From the NCBI GenBank assembly GCA_036873755.1, contig JAVTVY010016041.1:1-64000 (forward strand): a stretch of 64,000 nt of DNA, read 5' to 3'. The stretch's first letter is position 1; every line of letters starts with the position of its first letter. Source of the stretch: Hanleya hanleyi. Taxonomy: Eukaryota; Mollusca; Polyplacophora; Lepidopleurida; Hanleyidae. A program made the position numbers and the translations under genes. Of this stretch, positions 41,271-54,242 are shown piece by piece. The notes beneath the pieces are model-generated. The model saw only the letters and a program-made list of their open reading frames with translations. It had not been told where the DNA came from and did not search any database.

Positions 41271-42340
41271 GGGACATGGTCAGCAAAGAATGTCGAAAAG
41301 TGGGGGGGGGGGGAGGGAGCAGGAGGGTAAAAAATATTCGCCCCCCTTCACCCCCCAAATCAAACGTGGCGGCCCTGGGCCCCGCTGCACCACCCCCCCA
41401 CCCCCTCCCGCTTCCCACGCCACTGTGTCAACGGATGCCTTGCAGGCAAAAGTACCTCAGCTATGCAAATACAGTATCTTCTTTAACACTCTCCAGTTAA
41501 GGTTTATCTATTGCTCAGTGAATCTAAAGAGCCCAGAGATTACCTCCGCAAGGCGAGTGAAAGGTAAACACATTTATAAGAATATTAGCTCAGATGTAGA
41601 ATAAATTCCTATCAACTAAGATTTTTCTCCTCAAATATAGTTATACAGGAAAGCCATGCTTTGTCCAACATAATATCATGATTATAGTTTTTAGAACAAA
41701 CAGTTTTGTGTGTGGCTGTGTTTGCTCTGATAGAACTATACTTACAAAATTTTGGCTGCTACTGATGTCTATACTGTTTGTTAAATGTTCCCATGTCTGG
41801 CCATTTCTTGGGGTTCAAACGTTTACATCAAAATTAAGACCAAAAATAGACGACGTTCAAGCAACATTTTCCGAAATGTGCGAGCCACAACAACCCGTTC
41901 AATCCAAGGGTAGTGGAAAAATATCACCAACGAGTCTCACGAAACGCGGACTATACAAGCCATCGTCTACAGGGTGCATTGACACATGGCACTCGGTGTA
42001 ATTCTGTGGTTCGTAATCTCCCAGTCTCCAGTCTATATTTACTGCATTATGTAGATTTTTATCCATCGATAGCCAGTGTAAATTCCTATGAAATAGGCTC
42101 TCATTTGCAAATCGTCCGGTAATGAGTCGGAAAGTCAGTCCATCCAAATCCTTTCATCTGCAAAATAGGGACAACAGTTGACATTAGAACCTTGATTTTT
42201 GGCATGAACGTGCATGGAGTTTCAGCTCTACATCTTGTGTCTTTTCCGAGATATCACAGAAAGTTGGATAGGGGGAGGGGATTTTCCCCCCCCCCCCCCG
42301 GGTAGATAGGGTTAAATCCCATCGTCCGCAAAATAAGGTG
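41271..42340. other. Non-coding interval in segmental copy 2
   Basis: Matches 26,725-27,700 in part, then ends in a right-end remnant of the piggyBac-like MITE (about 42,215-42,307). G- and C-runs near 41,305 and 42,283. No gene seen. Confidence 0.5.
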
Positions 42341-43485
42341 AAGCGTTGGCATTAGGACCTTGATTTTTTGGCATGAACGTGCATTAGGACACTGTTACCA
42401 GCAAGTTCGGAACTGACCTACTTTTGGTAAAAATTTGACCTACTTAGGTGACCTATAACATTATGCTTGGACCCTCACGTCATCTAGATGACCTATAACA
42501 TTACGCTTGGACCCACAAGTCATCTTTCTCACCCTACTTCGTAGGTCCTGTGACGTTAGTCACAATACTCATGCATGGAAATATTCCACAAATAATCCTT
42601 GTGTTACAAGAAAGGAATATCAGACTTACATTGAATGATAATTTTGGCAACTTAAAGTCAAAAATGTCCTAGTTATCACTGAATACAAATATTTTCCACA
42701 CTGTATCCCATGTTAAGATGCAGAAAATACTAAACAGGATTTGAAGTCGAGGATCCCGCGTCAATACACCTGTTGATGCACCGGGCAACTGTTTTGTCTA
42801 ACTATTATTGTGGAAAAGGCGTTTTGAACAATAGACTACAAAAATTAGGGAATTAAGAATTGAGAATTAATTGTCATACATGAGTAGTCTGACTAACGTC
42901 ACAGGCCCTACGAAGTAGGGTGAGAAAGATGACTTGTGGGTCCAAGCGTAATGTTATAGGTCACCTAGATGACTTGAGGGTCCAAGCGTAATGTTATAGG
43001 TCACCTGAGTAGGTCAAATTTTCACCAAAAGTAGGTCAGTTCAGAACTTGCTGGTAACAGTCCCCTAATGCACGTTCATGCCAAAAAATCAAGGTCCTAA
43101 TGCCAACGGTTCTCCTTATTTTGCGGACGAAAGGATTCGGATGGACTCTCAGCGCTGACCGACTCATTACCGGACAGTTTCCAAATGAGAGCCTACTTCA
43201 TAGGAAAAACACTAGGACTATGAACAAGAGTCATCAAGCAATGATAAATGACGACGTCAATGATAAATCAAGTAATGATAAATGATCCTGCTGACCGACT
43301 CTTTACCGGACAGTGCATATTAGAGCCTACTTCGTAGGAAAAACACTGGAACTATGAACAACAAGAGTCATCAAGCAATGATAAATGACGTCAATTGCAT
43401 TGTACAGTCTAAAATATACAGTTTAATTATATGATAGTGTGACTAACGTCACAGGACCTACGAAGTAGGGTTTGATATGATTTTA
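42340..43485. mobile_element. TIR element with CTACTTCGTAG ends, copy 2
   Basis: CCTACTTCGTAGGTCCTGTG near 42,531 is inverted at about 42,895 and 43,440. Inner inverted pair: ACCTATAACATTATGCTTGG versus its complement near 42,950. Same family as 28,544-29,345. Non-coding. Confidence 0.55.
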
Positions 43486-43984
43486 GCGTGTACTCGAGAG
43501 ATGACTTGGGGCCCTCTACAGAAGACGATCGAGAGGTGACTTGGGGACCCCCTATCTAGAAATAACCTGAAATCTTCTTAAAATTTCGAGGTTTATAGGT
43601 CACCTAAGTAGGTCAGCTCAGAACTTGGTGGTAACAGTCCTCTAATGCACCGTCATGCCAAAAGTCAAGGTTCTAATGTCAACGGTTCTACTTCTTTTGT
43701 CGACGAAATGATTCGGATGGACCGACTCTCTCACTCGCTGACTACCGGAAAATTTGCGAATGAGAGCCTACTCCATAGGAAAATAATATTCTTTAAATGA
43801 TTACCACCTTAGGCCCTACACACACACCATTCTTTGTTAGTCTCGACAGTGAACGTCCGGAATTTAATAATTTCCTGAGCCATTTTGTCCGCCAGGTTAC
43901 TCGGAATTAGGTAAATTCCTAAATTGTCAGAAAGCTCTGGTGTTGCATTATCCCAGGAAAGCGAACCTGGTCTACATGCATTCT

Positions 43985-44520
43985 CCGTAATATTGATGGA
44001 GCATACGTAACCCTAAGTCCTAACCCTGCTTGACACTTGACTAGACATGCATTCTCCCTAGCCCCGCTTTGACACTCGACTAGACATATTTTCCTAACCC
44101 CGCTTTGCCACTCGACTAGACATACATTTCACAACAACCCTCTTTTATGACACTGTATACGTACATTCCCCCTAACCCCGCCCCGCTTCGACACTCGACT
44201 AGATCTGCATTTCTCACTAACCCCGTTTTGACAGTCGACTAGACATAAATTCCTCCTGAGCCCTGCTTTGACACTCGACTAGACATACATTCCCCCTAAC
44301 CCCGTTTTGACATTCGACTATATAACTTCCTCTGTAGCCCCCTTTTGACATTACATATACATTCCTTCCTAACCCCACCTTGACTCTGGATCAGACATAA
44401 ATTCATCCATAACCCCGCTTTGTCACTGGACTAGACATACATTCCTCCCTGGCCTGTTTTGACACTGGACTGGCCATACATTAACTTTGCTTTCATTCTT
44501 GACTAGACATACATTCTGCC
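43985..44520. repeat. Minisatellite, about 40-bp unit (copy 2)
   Basis: About 13 degenerate units of the TTGACACTCGACTAGACATA type. 43,485-43,985 before it is non-coding repeat DNA. Confidence 0.85.
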
Positions 44521-44694
44521 TCTAAACTGATGTTCATTGAGATTTATTTGGAAAGCTGCAATACGGGAAGGGCGTCGAGCTTTCGAGCTTTCTACTTCCA
44601 ACAGTACGAGATGAAAATCTCGAATACGGGAGCGATGTAGAGTTTTCCATCGATCAACTTTGCAAGATAGAAAGCTGAATTGTCAGGTGTTACA

Positions 44695-44870
44695 CCGACC
44701 ATGTTCGTCTGGTGTCCCTTTCGGTGCACATCGATACTGACAGGGTGGTCATTTGCATGGTTTTCACTAGTATGTGTCAGTTCATGTCTGTCTAACGTTC
44801 CTTTTTGTGCACAGATATATGGCTGGAGTGTGCATCACCAGTACGTGTTCTCTTATTTTCCCTTTCATGA
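44695..44870 (-). pseudogene. Zinc-finger array relic 2, truncated by a LINE
   Basis: Counterpart of 30,795-30,975. Finger-coding words on the minus strand remain recognisable, then at about 44,870 the sequence switches to L1-like RT. Confidence 0.7.
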
Positions 44871-44871
44871 A

Positions 44872-46760
44872 AGGCCGTGGATGTAGACAAGCTGATCCTA
44901 TTTCTCCATATTTATTTTTGTTATGCGCCGAAATACTTGGCTCCATGATTAGAAATGATGCATGAAATATATCCGGTATTAATATAAATGGTATAGAATT
45001 TAAGATATCACAATATGCGGACGATACCCAACTCATATTAGATGACAGCGAAATATTCCTGAAAGAAACAATCAAAACTTTAGACTTATTTTATAAAATA
45101 TCTGGACTTAAAATAGACGATGAAAAGACAAAAGCAATATGGATAGGCTACCGGTACCCCTCGGGCTCCGACATGAAAGTATATCAGGACTTAAAATTAG
45201 ACTGGGACTGTGAATTCACTATGTTAGGAATATATTTTGCTGCAACAAACTTTAAAAATGTGGCAAAGGTTAACTACTCGCACAAGATGGATGACCTAAA
45301 AAGAGAACTACACAGATGGAGGTTAAGAAATCTAACGCTTCTGGGAAAAGTCACGGTGATAAAGTCTATTGCTCTCTCAAAATGCATACACCTTTTTCTT
45401 GTCTTACCTAATCCGTCTGCTGAAATCATAAAAGAAATTAGTACATTAATTTACAATTTTTTATGGAATGGGGGAAACGATAAAATAAAGCGAGTACAAA
45501 TAACTCAAGATAACAAAATGGGGGGGGGCTCAGAATGCCTAGTACAACAACTATTATTCCTTCTCTAAATATGTCGTGGATCAGACAATTGATGTCCGAC
45601 ACACAAAAGTAGAAAAGTCTGTCAACGTTAGGAGCGGAATTTATACAGTATGTGACAAAGAATGGAATAATTACAAATACGTTATGGTTATATACATTAC
45701 CAGCATGGTACTGCCTTTGAACGAAAAGTAAAACTTCCTGAATCCAAGAAATATATGGGGAAAGTTTCTGGTATAATCACAAGTTTAGGCATAGCAATCT
45801 TTATAGTGCAGACTGGTATAAAAAGGGGATTAGATACATAAAAGATATTTTAGACACTAAAGGAGTTTTACTCAGTTTTGAAAATTTTGAAACGATGTAC
45901 CTAGTGAAGGGAACTTTTTTTTTACTATGAAAATCTGCTTAAGAATATTCCCAAAGAATGAAAGATATCCTTCCCTCTAGACAATATAGCAATCTCCAAT
46001 ACATGCCAATTTTCCCGAAACAATTAAAACTTTTAACAAGGCAAAAAAAGGATGTAGAATATTTTATGACATTTTAAATACTAAGCTATAATTGAAATCT
46101 AATGCGGTCATTATGTGGGAATCAATTTCGGGAATACAAATAGTTTCTTACGATCATTATGCAAATATATTTCATTGTACCCAATATAATAAATTAAGAG
46201 ACATACAATATAAGATTATTGACCGAATACTTTCGACAAATTACTACTTAAACAAAATTACTTTTTTTAGACAAGGATGCTCGCCACACCTGCGAGAATT
46301 AGAGAGAAAGTATTGAGTATTTATTTATTTATTCACTGTGCTTACGCAAAACAACTTTGATCAGAACTGGGAGGTTGGCTAAGCCAAGAGGTGAGCATGA
46401 GAGGGGGGTATAACTCCAAAGGCAACCATTTTCGGTTGGCATAAAAATCAATGTGCCCTTAATACACTTTCAATGCTCACAAAGCAAGCAATGCAGATTT
46501 GGAGAAACAAAGCATCAGATTATAGCCCCTTTGAACATATTTAAGAAGCACTATTCCCTGATAAAATACAACGCACACATCCAACATAATGAATCAAAGT
46601 TCGACAAAATATGGATTCTGTTTAAAAAGTGTCTGGGCACTGCTGATCGCCTTTGGAGTTCAGTGGTTATGATAATCTGATTTGTTGTGTAAAGAGCTTA
46701 TGTGACTTTACTATCTTCTTGTATATATATTTATGAAATGAAAAAAAAATATTTAAGAAA
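44872..46760 (+). pseudogene. L1/Tx1-like LINE, 5'-truncated and degenerate
   Basis: Begins in RT motif 4 (GRGCRQADPISPYLFLLCAE), meets a stop at 44,963, then continues in another frame with the catalytic QYADDTQLIL at about 45,010. It reads on to about 45,530 through the thumb and FLWNGG, where a G-run shifts the frame. Degenerate C-terminal sequence (KGIRYIKDIL, LLSFENFETMY) continues to about 46,680, and an A-rich end lies near 46,740. Many stops make it dead. The family is judged from the RGCRQGDPxSPYLF, YADD and C-terminal pattern. Confidence 0.8.
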
Positions 46761-46951
46761 AACGGTGACAGTTTTACCACCAAAAACTCGCTCAAAAGAA
46801 GGACATCTGTTACCAATGAACATGTAAATAGCAGCTTGACCAGTGTTCTCGGTTTTCTAAACCAGATCACAGACCCATTCAGGTGTTGGTAAATAATAAG
46901 TCATTCAGCACGACTCAAGTCAATATATTTACAATGAGCCGCCTTTTCACC

Positions 46952-48060
46952 GTGAGTTATATTTATATGCCCTGACAAATATGTGACAATATGGCTAGAG
47001 TTTGGAAGTGTAGCGCCATCTACGCCAAAAATGCAGATGGCGCTGCATGGAAATAAACGATTTAACTACATCCTGGGCAATGCAGATGACAACAGAATCC
47101 CCTCGGAAATTTTTCTCCATTTCTTTAATTTTATTTTATATTTTATTATTTTATCTTCTTTTACGCAAATTACAAATTACCCCCACTCCATTTGTAAAAT
47201 GCGAAACGAAGCTATCCAATGACAGTTTTCCAATTGTTTTGCAGTTTTCCACATTACGTGGGATACGACTCACAGTTGCCTGTGGGATATTGGATGGCCT
47301 ATGTATAATTTCAATAAATAATGAAATTTAATAAATGTATTTTTTTTTCAAGTGGATTTTCAAGCCCTATCTGACCTGCTCTTTTTGGGGCCTGTCGTGG
47401 CCTGGGGCGAAATGGCTCCCCACTAATTATTTTTCTTGCCGCCTGAGCTAGGGAGCTGAAACTTACCATACTATACCCTTGGGTCAAGCTCTACCAGAAA
47501 ATGTACAAAAATCCAAGATGGTATTGATAACGTCACAGTGACGTCATTTTCAAAAACGGCATTTTGGGGTCGATTTTTTGGTCAGATTTTCCGATTTTTT
47601 TATTTATGCAATTTCTCCGAGAGAACTGCATAATAAATTAGTAAATATTAATGTGGTGTGAAATAAAATAGTTTTTGCCCGCTTTTCACCGCGGAAAAGC
47701 AGAAATTTTGAAGAAATATGACCAAAAAAACAAATCACTTTTCTGGTACGCCCACGTGGCCGCCATCTTGAATTTGCCCATGATCCTCTGCTCGGGGGTT
47801 ATGCAAATAGGCTCAAAATGACACCATTATGATAAGCTATAAAGTAACTGAGTTTCAGCTCTCTGTTTTTTGTCGTTCCGGAAAGAGCACAGAAAGTTTG
47901 GTAGGGGGGGATTTCGCCAGCCCCCCCCCCCCCCGCCCCGCCCTCCCATCCCACAGCCAGGTAGGGTTAAATATTTTCCCTAAATGTTTTTTTCTCTTTC
48001 ATCTTTGAATCAAATAAAGTCATTCCCTTTAATGTCAAGCCGAGTTACTACAGTTTTTAA
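46952..48060. repeat. Local duplication, copy A (with piggyBac-like MITE)
   Basis: Matches 51,348-52,145 (GACAATATGGCTAGAGTTTGG at 46,986 and 51,385), which has internal deletions. Contains a short palindrome AGCGCCATCT...AGATGGCGCT near 47,010-47,045. 46,760-46,952 is non-coding. Confidence 0.8.
47365..47966. mobile_element. piggyBac-like MITE, copy 2
   Basis: Starts CCCTATCTGACC and ends GGTAGGG followed by TTAA (47,967-47,970). The left flank is not a clean TTAA. Internal sequence matches 27,979-28,539 throughout. G/C runs near 47,920. Confidence 0.75.
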
Positions 48061-48064
48061 TTAA

Positions 48065-49115
48065 AATATTTTAGCACTAGAAAAGGGAAACTACAAAAAA
48101 AACATATATTAACAAATTTGACAACAGCTGAGGGAACAGAATTATGCAATACAAAATATATACTGGAAGAACAAAAACGCTTCTATACCAAAATTTGTAT
48201 AAAGGAAATATAGATAATCAAGAGGCAGCAGATTTTCTTAAAAGAGTAAAAATAAATCAACTCTATGATGCAGAGGCTGGAGGGATGGAATAACTATTAG
48301 CATATAAGGAGATAAGTCAAGCTCTGAAGAATATGAAGAACGAGCGGAGTCCCGGTTTATCGGGCTTCCCGGCTGAATTCTTTAAAATGGTTCGGAAAGA
48401 TATTGGACATTTTGTAGTTAGATCAATAAATTATTTTCGTTAACGAAAGACATTAACGTTAAGACAAAGACATGTTTACCAAAACCGAGCAAACCTAGAA
48501 ATTTCTTAAAGAATTGGCGCCCAATAACTCTGTTAAATCTTACATATAAGTTAGGCTCTGCTTGCATAGCAATTCGCATTAGATCGAAATTGGATCAGCT
48601 GATTCACGAAGATCAAAAATGTTTTATTCCTGGAAGATTTATTGGGGGAAATATCAGGCTTTTTTATGACATTACGTTTGAATAAAAGAAAGAGAGATAC
48701 CTGGTTTACTTTTAACAGTCGATTTTGAAAAAGCTTTTAATTCCATTTCAAGGTATTAAAAGCTTTTAATTTTGGTACTGATATTCTACAATGGGTCAAA
48801 TTATTTTTTACAAACGCCAATATGTGTATCTTGCAAAATGGAAGTATGTCCTCCTTTTTGATGTGGGCCGTGGATGTAGACAAGGTGATCCTATTTCTCC
48901 ATATTTATTTTTGTTATGCGCCGAAATGCTTGGCTTCATGATAAGAAATAATGGAAATATATTCGGTATTAATATAAATGGTATAGAATTCAAGATATCA
49001 CAATATGCGGACGATACCCAACTCATATTACATGGCAGTGAAATATCCCTGAAAGAAACAATCAAAACTTTAGACTTATTTTATAAAATATCTGGAATTA
49101 AAATAGACACTTCAT
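48065..49115 (+). pseudogene. L1/Tx1-like LINE, second copy, internal fragment
   Basis: The N-terminal RT region is visible in several frames (SQALKNMKNERSPGLSGFP near 48,315; FIPGRFIGG near 48,625; VDFEKAFNS near 48,720). It continues through GRGCRQGDPISPYLFLLCAE (48,866) and the intact QYADDTQLIL (about 49,000). 48,866-49,107 is almost identical to 44,872-45,118. It is cut at about 49,110. Frameshifts and stops make it non-functional. Confidence 0.8.
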
Positions 49116-49159
49116 TCCAAAAAATAAATAACGATCGCCGATTTAATTTTACAATTTTT

Positions 49160-51020
49160 TAACTGAAGGAAACAGATTGAATAATAAAAAGTTCAGTAGA
49201 TTTCAAGCTTTACGTGTGAAAATACATTTACATCTCTTTAATGGTTTTCAGTGCCCTTGTCCAGGATCAAAACAACTTTTTGAATCGCATTATTTTCCCA
49301 ACAATACAACAAATTTGTATATATAGTACTATAGTAGAAAAGTAGCATTTATGTAGTTTACGGTAATTCAACTCAAGACCAACACCTTCTTTGCACAAGA
49401 TAATAAAGATTCTATGTCGTTCTCCTGAGCATAACCGGTACAAAGACGAATAAATAGCGTCTCTACATCACGTTGTTATCTAGATATATGAGACAACACA
49501 TTTTGGGTATCGGCAATCTGATGAATGTACTAACCTGGTTTTCTTGTTTCACATTATATTCTATGACGGTTGATCGGTGATTTTCTTCATTGATAAACAT
49601 TAAACCACCTCAGCTTCGTTGTGTGAATCGGAATTACATTGCTGTGACACACCAACACACTCTGTGGCAGTGATTCTATATCCCCTAATCAAGGAATCAA
49701 AATGGATCAAAATTTGAAATGACATGTAATTTTTTGTTTAAATTATATCCCAGTGTGATATATAGTCACTATTCAAGAGGTACAAAAAACCTCAAAGTAT
49801 GTGCTCATATTTTCACATCATGATCAAAGTTACTTTATCTAGTTAAATTCTACTCAAAGACCCTTTAAACATGCCGTCAATGCCAGATGTTGAGTTTTAT
49901 ACAGCTGTAGATCAGGGCTCTGGGTGCATATATCATGTTTCCATACACTTGATGCACGCAACAGCAAAAACAAAGTCTCCTTGAACAACCTATCTTTGTA
50001 TAGGTACATGTAACTCAGAAAATACCATTCTCTCTCAAAAGAAAACAATTCGCGCCAGGAACGCCTTTTTTTATCGAGCTAATTTTGTTATGTAGAGGCC
50101 TCTTTCGATCCAATAATTGTCACGAAATTTCTTTGATTATATCTTAATTGCAACCATGCTTGTTCCTCAAACCTGACATGCTTGAGATATGTACATGTAT
50201 AGCACACTTTCATTTGAGAGTCCAGACATTCCACCATTCATGTGAACAAATTGCACTCAACATGGAATAATTAAATTCACCCTACCAAATAGCTCACCAG
50301 CTGTTAGTTTTGAGACCCATTTCTACAATATCAGTACTGTGTTACTATCTGTAGCAGTTGAAACCCAGTAAAACTTCAACGATTAAAACCAGTAAATAAA
50401 TTTGTCTGTTGAATAACAGAAAATATGGTATGGAGATTTGAATGAGTAAACTACTAAACAGCTTACATGATACCAACAAAATGTCCCAACACAAGCTGAT
50501 AAATTCCTTGGGTGGCTTGCAGGATGGCTTTGTTTCACCCTCAGTAAACTTTTATCATTGTTGCTCACACAGACTAATCTGAAGGATGATACCACATCTT
50601 TCTTTCTTCTGCTGGGTTATTGCACCAGGCTGACTTAATTGGCTGATGTTGGATATTTCACCATCAGTGGGCAATTTGATCTGAATTTGAAGTCTGATGT
50701 GGTCTGTGATGAAATGTTTGAATGTGAAATAGGATACACGTTAAATGCCACAGTTTACATATATCTATAACAATATACTGAATTGTGTGTATTTGGGATG
50801 GCAAGTTGGTAATAGCAGTGTAGATAAATGCACTAACAAATGATGGAAAATTAGCATTTCCTATTTCATAAAAACAATTACGGATGGCATATCCCACCAG
50901 ATTTTGTACTGTGTTATATATACAGTGAAACATACAGCCAAGGGTTCCCGATGGGTATGACAGTGCTCTAGCTGAGCCATCAATAAATAATAAAAAAATA
51001 ATTATAAATCGGATTTTCAT
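49160..51020. other. AT-rich interval, no gene seen
   Basis: No recognised domain or repeat on either strand. The longest frame is a 118-residue minus-strand ORF at 50,664-51,020 with a hydrophobic start; I do not call it a gene. Confidence 0.5.
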
Positions 51021-51347
51021 CAGAATTCGGTCAGCTCAGAACTTGCTGGTAACAATGCCCCAATGCACGTTCATGCCAAAAATCAAGGTTCTAATGTCAA
51101 CGGTTCTCCTTATTTTGCCGACGAAAGGATTCGGATGGACTGACTGACTGCCCCACTGACTCACTCATTACCGGACAATTTGCGATCTGTAGCCTACTTC
51201 ATAGGAAAAAGGGATTAGATACATAAAAGATATTTTAGACACTAATGGAGTTTTACTCAGTTTTGAAAATTTTGAAACGATGTACCTAGTGAAGGAAACT
51301 TTTTTGAACTATGAAAATCTGCTTAAAAACATGAGCAGTGTGACTCA
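51020..51347. repeat. Mixed repeat debris
   Basis: 51,050-51,200 is the CAATGCACGTTCATGCC family also at 29,055 and 43,065. 51,206-51,330 is a fragment of the L1-like LINE matching 45,820-45,945. Confidence 0.75.
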
Positions 51348-52145
51348 CCGTGAGTTATATTTATATGCCCTGACAAATGTGTGACAATATGGCTAGAGTT
51401 TGGTAGTGTAGCGCCATCTACGCCAAAAATGCAGTTTTCGACTCGTTGGGATACGACTCACAGTTTCCTGTGGGATATTGGATGGCCTATGTATAATTTC
51501 AATAAATAATGAAATTTAATAAATGTATTTTTTTTTCAAGTGGATTTTCAAGCCCTATCTGACCTGCTCTTTTTGGGGCCTGTCGTGGCCTGGGGCGAAA
51601 TGGCTCCCCACTAATTATTTTTCTTGCCGCCTGAGCTAGGGGGCTGAAACTTACCATACTATACCCTTGGGTCAAGCTCTGCCAGAAAATGTACAAAAAT
51701 CCAAGATGGTATTGATGACGTCACAGTGACGTCGTTTTCAAAAACGGCATTTTGGGGTCGATTTTTTGGTCAGATTTTCCGATTTTTTTATTTATGCAAT
51801 TTCTCCGAGAGAACTGCATAATAAATTAGTAAATATTAATGTGGTGTGAAATAAAATAGTTTTTGCCCGCTTTTCACCGCGGAAAAGCAGAAATTTTGAA
51901 GAAATATGACCTAAAAAAGCTATAAAGTAACTGAGTTTCAGCTCCCTGTTTTTTGTCGTTCCGGAGAGAGGACAGAAAGTTTGGTAGGGGGGGATTTCGC
52001 CAGCCCCCCCCCCCCCCGCCCCGCCCTCCCATCCCATAGCCAGGTAGGGTTAAATATTTTCCCTAAATGTTTTTTTCTCTTTCATCTTTGAATCAAATAA
52101 AGTCATTCCCTTTAATGTCAAGCCGAGTTACTACAGTTTTTAATT
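51348..52145. repeat. Local duplication, copy B
   Basis: Matches 46,952-48,060 with two deletions, one removing most of 47,045-47,240 and one of about 95 bases inside the MITE (51,553-52,049). Confidence 0.8.
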
Positions 52146-53165
52146 TTCTATCATACCCTGACCTCTCTGACATAGAAAAAAGGAGCTATTGGAAAATGTG
52201 ATACGACTTTACGATACGCTTTGAGTTATGCTGTATCGAAATTACATTCCATTTGAAGAGGGTTGAGGGGGTGGAGGAATCGCAAATGTCAAAGTCTCGT
52301 TTCTTTACGCAAAACACAAATTCGCGTTTCGTTTCTCAAATTACAAATTCGCCTTTCCTTTCGCAAATAAATTCTCGTTCGTTTCGCAAATAAATTCTCG
52401 CTTCGTTTGGCAGAATACAGTAGGCCATTCATTGTCCCTTTCTCCTTTGGCTAGTTGCCGTATAGTTGTTTATTAAGGAGAGGATCAAACATAACTGTAA
52501 TGATTCACATTTGCAATTAACGTTGTTTTCCCGCCGTCAGAGTGGAATTTGAATACTGCCATTCGTTCTCAATTATCGATGGGAAATTTTGAGGCAGTTA
52601 ACTGCTACAGAAAATTTTCGGTACTCTTGTCCTGTAATCAATAGTTATCATACTTCAAGATTTCTTAATACACGGACCCAATGATTGGAAAACCTCTTTC
52701 GTATGACAGTGGCACCAATTCCAAATGTGTATGAAATGAAAATAATTAAAAAAAACACAAGATGGTTTTCTGAAAGAGAGAAGCGGTTAACAGTTTTCAA
52801 TGATGTCAGCAAGACATGATGATATTCTATACATAAAATTCAAATCACTGGCCATTATCCTCAGAGTCGTTTATTATCTCAGTCACGCTTTGATTGTAAC
52901 TGTTCATTTAGACACCATGGAGATGTAAGTAGTAGTGTCCACTGATTTAAACCCGCATTTTCCAGGGAGGTAACTCTTGGTTCCCGTGGAGCATCCGCCA
53001 GGAGGCGCCACCAGCTCAAGAGACCAAAAACTACCTCCAACACAGAAGAGTTCCAATCTAGGGGGAGGTAACTCCGGGTCACTATAGTTCCGGCAAAGGG
53101 CCCCTGGGCATGTATTCTTCCGCGGTGATGCGGTCTGGCGGTGATGCGGTCACGGGACAAAGCTT
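52146..53165. other. Non-coding interval
   Basis: Contains a small run of TTTCGCAAATAAATTCTCG-type repeats at 52,300-52,410. No gene seen. Confidence 0.5.
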
Positions 53166-53169
53166 CCGC

Positions 53170-53900
53170 GGAGAATGTGGGTGTTAGTATGGGTTGTGGG
53201 GTAGTATACCGAGTATAGGCTCATACTGGCTATATGGGGGGAGAGGTGGTCAAATTTTTTTGTGGGTGTTACTATGGGTTGTGGGGCCTCGTTTCTCTCG
53301 TCTCGCCGAGAAAAACACGATGGGAGGGGTCCCGGAGCGAATCGGTGAAATTTTTGGGAAAAGTCACCGAGGTCTGTATATATAGGCTCATACTGGCTAT
53401 ATGGAGGGGAGGGGTGGGGTGGTCAAATTTTATGTGGGTGTTACTATGTGTTGTGGGGTCTCGTTTTTCACGTCTCACCGAGAAAAACACAATGGGAGGG
53501 GTCCCGGAGCGAATCGGTGAAATTGTTGGGAAAGTCACCGAGGTCTGTATATAGCCCCATGTAGTCCTATACTGGCTATATGGGGGTATAGGTTCAACCT
53601 GGGAAATTCACACACGTTCATTGTGATATGGGTTGTTTGGTCTTGTTTTCACGTCTCGTCATTTAGAACACGATGGGAAGGATCCTGGAGCGAAGCGGTG
53701 AAATTTTTAGAAAAGTACCATGTAGCCCATATAGTCCCATACTGGCTATATGGGGGTATAGGTCCAATCTGGGAAATTCACACACGTTGATTGTGATATG
53801 GGTTGTGGGGTCTCGTTTTTCTCGTCTCGTCATTTAGAACACGATGGGAAGGGTCCCCGAGCGAAACGGTGAAATTTTTCGAAAAGTACCGGGTAGGTCT
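53170..53900. repeat. Tandem repeat, about 170-bp unit, about four copies
   Basis: ATGGGTTGTGGGGTCTCGTT-like starts at about 53,272, 53,445, 53,627 and 53,798. Each is followed by GAGAAAAACACGATGGGA, GAGCGAATCGGTGAAATTTT and ATACTGGCTATATGG. Units 1-2 and 3-4 form closer pairs. ORFs here are repeat shadows. Confidence 0.85.
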
Positions 53901-53935
53901 GGATATACCCGGTACACAACCGTCATATCATCGTA

Positions 53936-54069
53936 TCGTATCGTTCGGTCTGTAAGTTACATAATGGGGCGGGAATATGATGGGTGCCAGATGGGTGTGG
54001 AATGCACCTGTAGTAAATCTACTCTTACCTGGCTCCGGAAGCGGCTGATCCAGATTCACCGTCAGGCAG
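53936..54069 (+). pseudogene. Deleted remnant of the right-edge ORF cluster
   Basis: CGTTCGGTCTGTAAGTTACATAATGG here joins words that lie about 100 bases apart at 63,600 and 63,718. The intervening start codon and first 27 codons of the 63,647 ORF are missing. The rest to the LTR is unrelated or diverged. Confidence 0.6.
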
Positions 54070-54233
54070 TGTATAATTACCACCGAATATGTCTCTAAAC
54101 TCGGATCGGTCTGTGAGATTATGTCTTTCTTCTTGCTCGATCTTCGTCCAAAGGCGCCGTTTTCAGAACGAGGCGCACCACGAGGCTCCTGATGGGGGAA
54201 CCCGAAATAGGGCGGAAATGCCCGATTACCACA
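54070..54233 (-). repeat. Gypsy 3' LTR
   Basis: On the minus strand starts TGTGGTAATC and ends GGTAATTATACA (TG...CA). One mismatch to the 5' LTR (G versus A near 54,116). Confidence 0.92.
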
Positions 54234-54242
54234 CTCCCCCCC
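54234..54242 (-). other. Polypurine tract
   Basis: GGGGGGGAG immediately upstream of the 3' LTR on the minus strand. It would prime plus-strand DNA synthesis. Confidence 0.75.

Larger units (their letters stand above)
36220..44870. repeat. Segmental duplication, copy 2
   Basis: Counterpart of 22,240-31,090. It keeps the same gene order and lacks the 913-bp MITE but has a separate 690-bp palindrome and a separate 257-bp MITE. It ends where an L1-like LINE truncates the zinc-finger relic. Confidence 0.85.

Noticed and set aside
50664..51020. 118-residue minus-strand ORF with a signal-peptide-like start
   Set aside because: The hydrophobic start arises from AT-rich DNA bordering a repeat; no Cys pattern, no paralogue and no splice context.
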